NCBI GenBank assembly: GCA_021151695.1
Contig: JAGKWU010000007.1
Location: 164,478-228,477 of the forward strand
Direction of reading: 5' to 3'
Length of the DNA stretch: 64,000 nt
DNA from: Cellvibrionaceae bacterium
Lineage (GTDB): Bacteria > Pseudomonadota > Gammaproteobacteria > Pseudomonadales > Cellvibrionaceae
Shown: piece by piece, positions 1 through 8,331 of the stretch
Position numbering within the stretch: the first letter of the stretch is position 1
How the letters are laid out: each line of letters starts with the position of its first letter
Made by a program: the position numbers and the translations under genes
Notes under the pieces: model-generated
The model's input: only the letters and a program-made list of their open reading frames with translations
Databases searched by the model: none
What the model was told of the DNA's origin: nothing

Positions 1-1
1 T

Positions 2-1966
2 TCTCTGCCTCCCGTTGCCCTGCAGGTTAAGAATGCCAAAGGCGAGCAAGTGCTGAGCATGAACGGCTGGGAGATGTCGCCCTACGAAGTGAACGGCGAA
101 AAAACCTTCCAGGTAGGCGCCAGCTTCGGCACCTCAGCTGATGAACACTTCTACGGCCTTGGCCAAAACCAGGAAGGCATTCTCGATTTGCGCGGCCGCA
201 CCATCGACTGCAAACACTGGTATGACGCGCCCCACGGCGAGACTGTGTGCATTCCGTTCATGTTGTCCAACAAAGGCTACGGCATAGTGTGGGACAACCC
301 GTCCGACACCAAAGTCTATCCCGGTGTTAACGGCCGTACCCTGTGGCAATCCCGCGTGGGCGAGCGCGTTTCCTACTTTGTCATTACCGGTACTCCCGAC
401 GAAATCTGGGCAGGCTACGCCAAGCTGACCGGCAAGACGCCAATCCCCCCCAAAGCGGCTTTTGGTTTGATCCAATCCAAGGCGCGCTATGCCAGCCAGA
501 AAGAAGTAATGGATGTGGCGGAAACCTACCAGGCCAAAAAATACCCGCTGGATATTATGGTGGTGGATTGGTTCTACTGGACCCGCATGGGCCAGTTGGA
601 CATAGACCCGGCGCAATTCCCTGATCCTACCGGCATGAACAAAAAACTGCATGGCATGGGCCTGCAAACCGTTATCTCTATTTGGCCACGCTTTGAAACG
701 GCCGGTCGTTATTACAACGAGCTGGACACCAAGGGCTTTTTCCTGAAAAACAAAGACGGCCAATCGCAAGACGGCCTGCCTTTCCGCTCTGATCGCACAG
801 GCGCGTTGATCGATTCCACCAATCCTGATGCGCGCAAGTGGTTCTTCGAAAAAGCCCGCGACAACGTACTGTCCCACGGCTTTGACTACCCATGGCTGGA
901 CGAAACCGAGCCGGATCTGGTACCTGATGGTTTCTTCTACAAAATCGGCTCAGGCGACCGCTACCACAACGTTTACCCGCTGATGCACGTGGAAGGTTTT
1001 GCCGATGGCCTGCGTGAATACCGCCCCGGTAAACGTAGCCTGATCCTTGCGCGCGCGGCTTATTTGGGCTCGCAACGCACCGGTGGTTTGTTCTGGTCCT
1101 CTGACATTCAGCCAAGCTGGGAAGCGCTCAAGCGCCAGGTTCCTACGGGCCTGAACATGACCGCATCCGGTTTTGCCTACTGGGGTAATGATATCGGCGG
1201 CTGGCAGTGGTTGCCGCAGGTCACTAGCGCGACCAAAACGCCGTTGCTCGATCCCTCTGATGCACGTGAAACTGTGGGCCAAAACCACGACTATCCAGAG
1301 CTGTTTACTCGCTGGTTCCAGTACGGCACTTTCCTGCCCACACTGCGTGTACACGGTGACCGTAAACACACAGAAATTTGGGCCTTTGGTAAAGAAGCCG
1401 AAGTGGTATTGGCCCAGTACGACCGCCTGCGCTACCAGCTAATTCCTTACATCTATTCGCAAGCCAAACAAACTTACGATACAGGCGCCCCCTTCATGCG
1501 CGCACTTTGGGTTGATTTCCCCAATGATCCAAAAGTGGCAAACATTGGCGATGAATATATGTTCGGCCCTGCGTTTTTGGTTGCGCCCGTAACCGAGCAA
1601 GCACAAACCGAAAAAGACGTTTATTTACCTGCGGGTAGCGACTGGTACAACTTCTGGACCAACGAGAAATTCGCCGGTGGCCAAACTATTAAAGTGGCGG
1701 CACCTATCGACCAGATTCCCGTGTTTGTGAAAGCCGGTTCCATAGTGCCAATCGGTGCAGACATCCAAAGCACGGCGACCAAACAAGCTATCGCCAGCAT
1801 CAAGGTATACCCGGGCAAAGATGCCGAGTTCAACTTGTATGACGATGATGGTGTAAGCCTGGATTACCAAAAAGGCAAAGGTTCAGTGACCAAACTGCGC
1901 TGGAGCGAATCCAGCAAATCGCTGAGCGGTGGCGGCAATGCGGATGTGAAAGTGATCGGCAAATAA
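2..1966 (+). CDS. GH31 family glycosidase, probable alpha-xylosidase (5' end outside window)
   Basis: The reading frame is already open at base 2, so the N-terminus lies upstream; about 650 residues are present. GH31 enzymes are retaining alpha-glycosidases. The nucleophile motif WLDETEP is at 893-913 (Asp codon 899-901) and the probable acid/base lies in WSSDIQ (Asp codon 1103-1105). The C-terminus has the beta-sandwich DUF5110-like region with the DDDG signature. The WLD-TEP form of the nucleophile box recalls alpha-xylosidases more than maltases, but alpha-glucosidase or transglycosylase activity cannot be excluded. A strong terminator follows. In a plant cell-wall degrader it would remove xylose from xyloglucan oligosaccharides; the substrate is inferred. 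Confidence 0.85.
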   Translation, partial: SLPPVALQVKNAKGEQVLSMNGWEMSPYEVNGEKTFQVGASFGTSADEHFYGLGQNQEGILDLRGRTIDCKHWYDAPHGETVCIPFMLSNKGYGIVWDNPSDTKVYPGVNGRTLWQSRVGERVSYFVITGTPDEIWAGYAKLTGKTPIPPKAAFGLIQSKARYASQKEVMDVAETYQAKKYPLDIMVVDWFYWTRMGQLDIDPAQFPDPTGMNKKLHGMGLQTVISIWPRFETAGRYYNELDTKGFFLKNKDGQSQDGLPFRSDRTGALIDSTNPDARKWFFEKARDNVLSHGFDYPWLDETEPDLVPDGFFYKIGSGDRYHNVYPLMHVEGFADGLREYRPGKRSLILARAAYLGSQRTGGLFWSSDIQPSWEALKRQVPTGLNMTASGFAYWGNDIGGWQWLPQVTSATKTPLLDPSDARETVGQNHDYPELFTRWFQYGTFLPTLRVHGDRKHTEIWAFGKEAEVVLAQYDRLRYQLIPYIYSQAKQTYDTGAPFMRALWVDFPNDPKVANIGDEYMFGPAFLVAPVTEQAQTEKDVYLPAGSDWYNFWTNEKFAGGQTIKVAAPIDQIPVFVKAGSIVPIGADIQSTATKQAIASIKVYPGKDAEFNLYDDDGVSLDYQKGKGSVTKLRWSESSKSLSGGGNADVKVIGK

Positions 1967-1989
1967 GTTTTTTTTGCTGATGTGATAAA

Positions 1990-2026
1990 CGAAAAGCCCT
2001 GCGAGAAATCGCGGGGCTTTTTCGTT
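1990..2026 (+). terminator. Rho-independent terminator after the GH31 gene
   Basis: AAAAGCCCTGCG pairs with CGCGGGGCTTTT (one G-U pair) around a short loop, followed by Ts. It lies 25 bases after the stop codon. Confidence 0.85.
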
Positions 2027-2458
2027 TCTGTGCCCTAAAAAAATGGCTTGATAAATATTGTGCACCAGTGATCTGGGAGATTGGCGCGGGTACAACGCTC
2101 TCAGCTGTCGATATACTAAACAACAAGAAATACCCTGAAAGATCTTTTGGTCGCAAGGCATGTCATAGATAGCGCAAATGGGGCTATTTTTATTCCACTA
2201 AGAATAAGTCGTCGCTTCAAAAAATTTATTCATAACTCTTGGCCGTGTAAACCTGAGACTGCAGGCGTTTATTTTTTACATTCTCCTCCCCTCACGCCCT
2301 GCCCTCTAAAATATGTCAGCGAAATGTACATTCCCTTCATAAATCCCTGGCACCGAATTACATATTCTTTAACAAATTTAATCAGTTAGTGGCGCTGGAA
2401 TACAACTTGCTGCCATACGTGGGCTTGGAATTACTCCAATACATTAGGGAGAAATACT
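2027..2458. other. Intergenic region, AT-rich, no gene seen
   Basis: About 430 bases between the GH31 terminator and the PEP-CTERM-like gene. The short frames here have no homology I recognise and no ribosome site. The second half is AT-rich and probably holds the promoter of the downstream gene. A clear ribosome binding site (AGGGAG) stands just before 2459. Confidence 0.6.
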
Positions 2459-3289
2459 ATGAAAACCTTCTCTTTCATAAAAACACTTGGCCAATCAGTC
2501 ACTATTACCTCAGCGTTACTGCTGGGTATATCTGCTGCATCAGCCACTACCATTGATTTAATTACTGCGGGGCCAGCGAATGATAGCGGTACTGCCAATG
2601 GCACCATCTACACGCGTATAGATACCCAGCCAACAGGGACGGGGGTGTTTAAACCTTTCTTGCGTATTCAGGGAAAATCGCAATCTGAACCCGCCGGCAG
2701 CGAACAGGGATATAACGCTGACTATGCCAACGCAACCGAGCCGCAATTTGATGAAAAGACAGGAAACTGGACCCATTCATTGCGCTTCGGCGATCTTGTC
2801 TACATCGAGCTGGATGGCATTGGTTACTTCGAGTTTTTGCTCGATCTCGATGACCCAAATAATAAGAAAGACGCTAATGTGCGTAACATCAGCCTTGATA
2901 GCGTGCAGATTTTTACCAGCGCTACTGCGCTCTCTGCCCCCTATTCAGACGACCTGTCTACACTTGGTACCAAACGCTATGACATGGATGTAGGCGCAGA
3001 TGGAGATGTGACCGTCAACCTTGATGGTGCATTGACGCATGGTAACGGCCAAAGTGATATGGCCATGTATATACTCGCGAGCAACTTTGCGGGGGTTCTG
3101 GATACTGATTACGTGACTTTCTATAGTTATTTCGGCAACCCTTACTATGCCGATGGTTCTTTTGAAGAATGGAGCAATCGCGACTGCCCGGATTGCAAGC
3201 CACCTCACCAGGTACCAGACCCAGGTTCATTGTTCTTGTTTACTTTAGGGTTGGCGAGCATCTATGTAATACGGCATCGTCCCGCTTAA
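2459..3289 (+). CDS. Secreted protein with PEP-CTERM-like C-terminal sorting signal
   Basis: 276 residues. A Sec signal peptide spans about residues 1-29 (cleavage after ASA). The mature part is acidic and all-beta in appearance, with no family I recognise. The last 25 residues start with VPDPGS, continue as a hydrophobic helix and end in RHRPA. This is the layout of PEP-CTERM signals (VPEPGS, helix, basic tail) with Asp in place of Glu. Such proteins are cleaved and anchored by an exosortase in exopolysaccharide-making Gram-negatives. No exosortase is in the window. AGGGAG precedes the ATG by 7 bases, and a perfect-stem terminator follows. Role unknown. Confidence 0.75.
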   Translation: MKTFSFIKTLGQSVTITSALLLGISAASATTIDLITAGPANDSGTANGTIYTRIDTQPTGTGVFKPFLRIQGKSQSEPAGSEQGYNADYANATEPQFDEKTGNWTHSLRFGDLVYIELDGIGYFEFLLDLDDPNNKKDANVRNISLDSVQIFTSATALSAPYSDDLSTLGTKRYDMDVGADGDVTVNLDGALTHGNGQSDMAMYILASNFAGVLDTDYVTFYSYFGNPYYADGSFEEWSNRDCPDCKPPHQVPDPGSLFLFTLGLASIYVIRHRPA

Positions 3290-3319
3290 ATAGCCAGTGA
3301 TTGTATTACTACCGACCGA

Positions 3320-3352
3320 GCCCATGCAGCCTGTACTGCATGGGCTTTTTTA
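3320..3352 (+). terminator. Rho-independent terminator after the PEP-CTERM-like gene
   Basis: Perfect 10-bp stem GCCCATGCAG/CTGCATGGGC with a 6-base loop, then TTTTTT. It separates the gene at 2459 from the convergent pectate lyase. Confidence 0.9.
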
Positions 3353-3357
3353 ATCAC

Positions 3358-5313
3358 TTACTTACCGGCACCAGCAGTCGCTTTAGTCGCAACCTCCACC
3401 GTCGAGCTCACTTGCAGTGAATAGCTGTAAGGCGGAACCCAGCTATCAGCCGACGATGGTTTAGTGAAACCGCATTGGCCATCAACATCCAATGTGCCGC
3501 TTCTGTCACTGGTAAATTTATGCAACGTTGAGCGGAAACCTTTGTAGGTTTTGCCCAAAATTGCCTTGCCACAGAAATCCTCTACTTTCAAACCCGTTAA
3601 ATTAAATGCGAGGTTTTCCAGCAGCATGTTGGATTGGTAACGCGCATTAATACCTGATTCAAATTTCAAATCAGCATCCGCAGGTTCTGTCGCACCGCTG
3701 ATTAAATTATTGTAAAGATGCACCTGACCAAAGCGATTGAGCGGCAAACGTGCGCCTGTGCTATCCCACCAGTTGTTGGCGAAGGTTACGTGCAAACGGC
3801 CATCATCGCTCCAGGCGCGGCCACTATCGCCATTGCCTACCAAAGTCGTTTTATGATGCTTGGTGAAATAGCTGTTCGCGATAGTCACATAATCTGAGCC
3901 ACGCACAACATCCAACGCACCGTCGTGGCGAGTATCTGAGCCTAAACTATCGGGAGTATCGCCATCTGAAATCGATACGTGATCAACATAAATATTTTGC
4001 ACGCGCGACAGGGTTACACCATCAGCATAAGCATTGCCGGAATCTTCCGGGTTTACATCCCAGGGCGTATCTATTTTCAAATTGCGAACAATAACGTTGC
4101 GCGTCCAGGTGGGGAACTTATCGCCATCTTTGCCCGCTGCAATCCAGGCTTTGAACGCGTCCTCTGCTGGCGTAGTACCTGTACCCAGTTCACCACCTAT
4201 CAACAGAGACGTACCGGTAATACGCGCAGGTTTTCCATTCGCACCATTAATACCTACCAGCGTAGTGTTAGATGGAATGCTAATAGAACCACCGTATTTT
4301 TGATCACTGTAACTGGTGTATTCCGTAAAGGTTTTGTTGTTATTGCTGTAACGCAAATCTATATGGCCCACAACACGAATAATTTTTGGATTCAAACCCG
4401 CGTCGTTAATCGCGTTTACCAATTGTTGACCATTAAAGACGGTGTAAATATTGGCAGCGCGCGCATTGCGTCCGCCAGTGACGGTGACACGGCTATTGCC
4501 GCTACCGTTACGCACATAAACAGCCCAGCCATTTTCCGGCGCAACATCACATTCAAGTGCACTCAATACACCGTGGGTTGGATCTGAAGTTGCAAACTCC
4601 CAGGTTGGCAATACGGGTGCTGCACGATAATTACTCGGGCTGTGCAAGCCATCCACTTCAACCGGTGCAGAATAATTGCGCACACCATATTGCGCTGTTT
4701 GCAGCGGCGTTGTGTCACCCGTCAACGTTGCGGCATCTGTATAAGCTAATGCAACACTCGCGCAAGCCGTGGTAGAAATGATGCCGCGATCAGTTGTACT
4801 CGCAGTAGAGCTGCTGGATGAGCTTGTGGATGAACTGGTAGCCACAGACGAGCTTGTCGCAACCGATGAGCTGCTAGTCGCTACCGAAGAACTTGTCTTC
4901 ACACTTGAACTGGAGCTGCTGGTTTTGGAACTGGTCGCCACCGATGAACTTGTGGCAACTGACGAGCTTGTTTTTACGCTGGAACTCGAGCTTGCAATGG
5001 AGGAAGTGGAAGAGGAGATGCCATTACCTGATGTTGGAATGGAACACTCCTTGGCGCTTTTACTCGGAATCGGATCTGAACCAAAAGTCGCGACGCTACA
5101 AGTAAAGGTTCCATTCAACACTTTATAAACAAACAAGCCAGACGCCCCGAAAGCCACGTTAGTAGGCTGGCTTACCGAGCAGGTTTCGCCAATAGCACAA
5201 ATAGTTGTGTAGTTGGCAGGACGGTTAGTGGCGGCTTGTGATTCGGCGGCGATGAATGCGCCCAAGCCAAGGGCTGCTGCAATTGCGTTTTTCTTTATTA
5301 TTAATGTTCTCAT
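3358..5313 (-). CDS. Secreted pectate lyase (PL1) with poly-serine linker and N-terminal 4-Cys module
   Basis: 651 residues. Signal peptide about 1-27. Residues 29-93 form a small module with four cysteines (39, 45, 72, 90). Residues about 94-172 are a Ser/Thr/Val linker of repeated SSVATSS and SSVKTSS units. From about 175 to the end is a PL1 right-handed beta-helix: DHVSIS, HDGALDVVRGSDYVTI and RLPLNRFGQVHLYNN match the calcium-binding and catalytic strands of this family. PL1 enzymes cleave polygalacturonate by beta-elimination. Poly-serine linkers between modules are characteristic of Cellvibrio and Saccharophagus secreted enzymes. The N-terminal module may bind carbohydrate but I do not recognise its family. 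It is a single gene with a 430-base upstream region. Confidence 0.9.
   Translation of the reverse strand: MRTLIIKKNAIAAALGLGAFIAAESQAATNRPANYTTICAIGETCSVSQPTNVAFGASGLFVYKVLNGTFTCSVATFGSDPIPSKSAKECSIPTSGNGISSSTSSIASSSSSVKTSSSVATSSSVATSSKTSSSSSSVKTSSSVATSSSSVATSSSVATSSSTSSSSSSTASTTDRGIISTTACASVALAYTDAATLTGDTTPLQTAQYGVRNYSAPVEVDGLHSPSNYRAAPVLPTWEFATSDPTHGVLSALECDVAPENGWAVYVRNGSGNSRVTVTGGRNARAANIYTVFNGQQLVNAINDAGLNPKIIRVVGHIDLRYSNNNKTFTEYTSYSDQKYGGSISIPSNTTLVGINGANGKPARITGTSLLIGGELGTGTTPAEDAFKAWIAAGKDGDKFPTWTRNVIVRNLKIDTPWDVNPEDSGNAYADGVTLSRVQNIYVDHVSISDGDTPDSLGSDTRHDGALDVVRGSDYVTIANSYFTKHHKTTLVGNGDSGRAWSDDGRLHVTFANNWWDSTGARLPLNRFGQVHLYNNLISGATEPADADLKFESGINARYQSNMLLENLAFNLTGLKVEDFCGKAILGKTYKGFRSTLHKFTSDRSGTLDVDGQCGFTKPSSADSWVPPYSYSLQVSSTVEVATKATAGAGK
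4798..5034 (-). repeat. Low-complexity serine-rich linker coding repeat
   Basis: About 79 codons encode runs of Ser with spaced Val-Ala-Thr and Val-Lys-Thr units. The DNA is a degenerate repeat of the same words, which creates long spurious open frames on the opposite strand. It separates the 4-Cys module from the lyase domain. Confidence 0.85.
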
Positions 5314-5577
5314 GTCAGGTTCTCCTGGAAGCCTTGAGAGAGAGATGATTTATCCTCGTTATTATTAATGTCACCCCGCTTCAACCCTTTGCCTTTCACC
5401 CAAAGCGCAGAGCCGAGGCAAGATGCCTCAGACAGCATTGGGACAAAGGCTCGGAGGCCCCGCTGCTGGACGAAAATTCTGCACAGCAGCGCTTTATTTA
5501 GCAATCACCAAAAGCCAATTTCGTCACACAAAAACATATGTTTTTAGTTATTTTTAACTATATTTAACAATGTAAAT

Positions 5578-5609
5578 GGTTACTTTTTTTAAATTATCAA
5601 CAAGTAACC
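5578..5609. promoter_or_regulatory. Inverted repeat GGTTACTT-N16-AAGTAACC, possible operator
   Basis: Perfect 8-bp arms at 5578-5585 and 5602-5609 in the AT-rich region upstream of the pectate lyase (start 5313) and the thioesterase (start 5747). The wide spacer suits a dimeric regulator or two half-sites. Which gene it serves is not decided by sequence. Confidence 0.35.
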
Positions 5610-5634
5610 GTATACATATTGCAATAGAATAAAA

Positions 5635-5648
5635 TGTAAACGTTTAAG
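5635..5648. promoter_or_regulatory. LacI/GalR-type operator-like palindrome
   Basis: TGTAAACGTTTAAG contains the perfect palindrome TAAACGTTTA centred on CG. It fits 10 of 12 defined positions of the general LacI-family (CcpA/PurR-like) consensus TGWAANCGNTNWCA. It is about 320 bases upstream of the pectate lyase and 100 upstream of the thioesterase. Confidence 0.35.
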
Positions 5649-5746
5649 CCCTTCGGCGAGCACCACAATTGCCCGCCCCCGAGCAGTAAAACGACTATCA
5701 TCAAAACATTAACCAACACGTATAAAAACAGCAGCGAGGCACATCC

Positions 5747-6220
5747 ATGAGCAACCCACAACGCGACATAACCCTACGTTTTCTGGCCGAGCCACAAGAT
5801 GTCAATTTCGGAGGAAAAGTACACGGCGGTGCCGTAATGAAATGGATCGACCTGGCAGCTTACGCCTGCGCCGCTGGTTGGAGCAGCCGCTACTGTGTGA
5901 CGGCCTATGCGGGCGGCATCAGGTTTGTGTCGCCAATCCATGTTGGCAACCTGGTGGAGGTGTCGGCCAAAATTATCTACACGGGAAATTCATCCATGCA
6001 TATCGCCATTGAGGTGAATGCCTGTGATCCAAAATCCCTCAATCGACGCCTTACCACTCACTGTATTGTGATCATGGTGGCGGTGGATGAATCCGGTTTA
6101 AAAGTGAAAGTCCCCGAATGGATACCTGTTACAGAACAAGACAAGCAGCAACATGCCGCCGCCGTAAAACTCATGGAGATGCGCAAAAAAATTGGAGAGG
6201 AAATGGAAATTTTTGTTTGA
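5747..6220 (+). CDS. Acyl-CoA thioesterase, hotdog fold (YciA/BACH type)
   Basis: 157 residues. The N-terminal block NFGGKVHGGAVMKWID is the signature helix region of the cytosolic acyl-CoA hydrolase (4HBT) family, in which the Asn and Asp are catalytic. These hexameric cytosolic enzymes hydrolyse acyl-CoA to free acid and CoA and adjust acyl-CoA pools. GCGAGG lies upstream of the ATG. The C-terminal 40 residues are charged and helical. It stands alone, with no close gene on either side in the same operon. Confidence 0.85.
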   Translation: MSNPQRDITLRFLAEPQDVNFGGKVHGGAVMKWIDLAAYACAAGWSSRYCVTAYAGGIRFVSPIHVGNLVEVSAKIIYTGNSSMHIAIEVNACDPKSLNRRLTTHCIVIMVAVDESGLKVKVPEWIPVTEQDKQQHAAAVKLMEMRKKIGEEMEIFV

Positions 6221-6340
6221 TGATTTAGATTCCAAAACATTTTCCAAACATGAGTTTTGTCACAAGTTTCGCGTGTTAATTTGAAGCCTTCGCAAACGCC
6301 CCCAGATTAAGGCTCAACCACATAAAGTTGAGCCTTATCC

Positions 6341-7333
6341 GTGTTAAACAATATCCCGTTTTCCCTGCTGGAACTCGCCTCCACCCATGAGGACGGCAAC
6401 GTCACCCGCACGCTGCACAACAGCCTCGCTTACGCCCAGGCCGCCGAACGATTGGGCTTTAATCGCTTCTGGCTGGCAGAGCATCACAATATGGAAGGCA
6501 TCGCCAGTTCGGCCACTGCGGTACTCATCGGCTATATCGCCGGTGGCACCAAAACCTTGCGTGTCGGTTCAGGCGGCATCATGTTGCCCAACCATCCGCC
6601 GTTAGTGATTGCAGAACAATTCGGCACCTTGGCGAGCCTTTATCCAGAACGCATTGATTTAGGCCTCGGCCGGGCACCAGGTGCAGATGCCATCACCAGC
6701 CGCGCCTTACGTCGCGATCACATTGCGGCGGATCAATTCCCCACAGAAGTGAGTTTGCTGGAGCAGTTACTTGCACCACTCCAACCCAACCAGCGCCTGA
6801 AAGCCATTCCCGGAGCGGGAACCCAAGTGCCCATATGGCTGCTGGGCTCCAGTTTATACAGCGCAGAGTTGGCGGCAAAACGCGGCCTGCCCTACGCGTT
6901 TGCCGGGCATTTTGCACCGCGACTCATGCGACAGGCATTGAAGATTTATCAAACACAGTTCCAACCCTCACCTTGCCTTGACAAGCCCTACGCCATGATT
7001 TCATTGCCGGTGATAGTCGCTGACACAGAAGCTCATGCGCATTGGCTATCTACCACGAGCCAACAGCGAATACTCGCGTTAATGCGCGGCGAACCCCTGT
7101 GGTTAAAACCACCGGTTGAGCGCATGGACGGCTTGTGGAATATCGAAGAAGAAATGCAGGTGCGGGAATTTTTGGGCTTATTGACCGTCGGCAACCCCAC
7201 CCAGGTAAAAGCAAAACTGGAAGCGCTCGTTGAAGAGCTGGGCGTAAACGAATTGATGTTTACCAACGACATGTATGATCCGCAGGATCGTATTCATGCG
7301 CTGGAGTTGTTGGCCAGTATGAAAGCGGATTGA
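6341..7333 (+). CDS. LLM-class flavin-dependent oxidoreductase (YhbW-like)
   Basis: 330 residues, GTG start. The early PFSLLELA, the block RFWLAEHHNMEGIASS, then RVGSGGIMLPNHPPLVIAEQ and DLGLGRAPG are hallmarks of the luciferase-family oxidoreductase group 1, a TIM-barrel family using reduced FMN. Substrate is unknown for this group. No good ribosome site stands before the GTG, but the conserved N-terminus begins right there, so the start is likely correct. A strong bidirectional terminator follows 13 bases after the stop, shared with the convergent DUF4197 gene. Confidence 0.85.
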   Translation: MLNNIPFSLLELASTHEDGNVTRTLHNSLAYAQAAERLGFNRFWLAEHHNMEGIASSATAVLIGYIAGGTKTLRVGSGGIMLPNHPPLVIAEQFGTLASLYPERIDLGLGRAPGADAITSRALRRDHIAADQFPTEVSLLEQLLAPLQPNQRLKAIPGAGTQVPIWLLGSSLYSAELAAKRGLPYAFAGHFAPRLMRQALKIYQTQFQPSPCLDKPYAMISLPVIVADTEAHAHWLSTTSQQRILALMRGEPLWLKPPVERMDGLWNIEEEMQVREFLGLLTVGNPTQVKAKLEALVEELGVNELMFTNDMYDPQDRIHALELLASMKAD

Positions 7334-7345
7334 TATTTGCAAAAT

Positions 7346-7375
7346 AAAAAGCGCCGATTAGATCGGCGCTTTTTC
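7346..7375. terminator. Bidirectional Rho-independent terminator
   Basis: AAAAGCGCCGAT-TAG-ATCGGCGCTTTT, a perfect 12-bp stem with A and T tracts on either side. It lies between the convergent genes at 6341 and 7406. Confidence 0.9.
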
Positions 7376-7405
7376 AGTATTTTTATTGCTGCGCTGCAAC
7401 ATTTT

Positions 7406-8113
7406 TTATTGCTTCATCGCCCCAAAAACCTTGCTAATAATTTTACTACCCGCACCCACCGGATCCTGGCGAATCGCTTTTTCCTCATCAGCAATCATCA
7501 CAAACAACGCATCTGTAGCACGCTTGGTGACATAGGCTTCCACCGTTGCATCCTGCTCGCTGGCTACGCCGTATTTTTGTGCTTGCGACATGACCGAGTT
7601 GTAGTTTTTGGCCAAGCCGGATTTATCCGTAACACCTTTTACAATCGGTAAAAACTTTGCATTGAGTGATTCGGCGGTTTTGTTGCGGAAGAAATCCGTC
7701 ACTGATGTTTGGCCGCCGCTCAGAATATTTTTGGCGTCGGTCACGGTCATGGATTTAATCGCGTTAACCAGAAGCGGTTTAGCCATAGGAACAGCCGCTT
7801 CAGCGGCGCGGTTCATGGATAACTCCAACTCATCCAGTTTTTTGGATTGGCCGGCCATTTTTAAAATTCCACGAGCCTTTTCAATTTTGGCAGGCAATTT
7901 GATTCTGACTTTGTCGTTATTTAAAAAACCGTTCTCAACGCCCAACTTCCCAACCGCTGCCGAAGAGCCCTGTTCCAGCGCAGCCTTTAAACCGGCAGTG
8001 GCATCCTGATTGCTCAAGTCGCTCAGCGATAGGGCCAACGCATAACTGGAAAATACCAGTGCAATACTGGCAACCAAAGGCGACAGGGAATGGCGAACAA
8101 AAATGGCATGCAT
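7406..8113 (-). CDS. DUF4197 domain-containing exported protein
   Basis: 235 residues from the chosen ATG at 8113. This start has GGAG about 9 bases upstream and gives a signal peptide (about residues 1-28, ending SYALA). A longer in-frame frame reaches 8311, but it has no ribosome site and would bury the signal peptide. The mature protein begins LSLSDLSNQDATAGLKAALEQG and continues with VGKLGVENGFLNND, typical of DUF4197. This is a helical, probably periplasmic family of unknown function, common in Proteobacteria. It is divergent from the metallopeptidase gene at 8332. Confidence 0.85.
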   Translation of the reverse strand: MHAIFVRHSLSPLVASIALVFSSYALALSLSDLSNQDATAGLKAALEQGSSAAVGKLGVENGFLNNDKVRIKLPAKIEKARGILKMAGQSKKLDELELSMNRAAEAAVPMAKPLLVNAIKSMTVTDAKNILSGGQTSVTDFFRNKTAESLNAKFLPIVKGVTDKSGLAKNYNSVMSQAQKYGVASEQDATVEAYVTKRATDALFVMIADEEKAIRQDPVGAGSKIISKVFGAMKQ

Positions 8114-8331
8114 AACAAACGCTCCGCGCAAAAAATATGCGTCAACTGAAAATGGAATGTAGAGTGCCTCAAGTATAACAAGGCCTGGATCAATCAACGG
8201 AATATATTCCTGTAGCCCTTTGTAAACACCGGGTGCGATAATGTTGGCCTTCCGGTTAACTTGCGAACCGAAATCAGGACAAGTTTCAACCAGGCTATCC
8301 CGAGCACACATTGCGCCATTTGAGGTGGTTT

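Noticed and set aside
2348..2362. Sigma-54-like TGGCACCGAATTACA before the PEP-CTERM-like gene
   Set aside because: The -24 part is perfect, but GG-N10 is followed by CA, not the required GC.
4769..5128. 119-codon open frame on the plus strand, Glu/Leu/Val-rich
   Set aside because: It is the antisense of the poly-serine linker of the pectate lyase; low complexity keeps the frame open.
5310..5504. 64-codon minus-strand frame ending at the pectate lyase start
   Set aside because: No ribosome site or recognised family; it lies in the leader of the lyase gene.
7406..8311. Longer 301-residue version of the DUF4197 protein
   Set aside because: The extra N-terminus has no ribosome site and would place the signal peptide inside the protein; start 8113 has GGAG and a normal signal.
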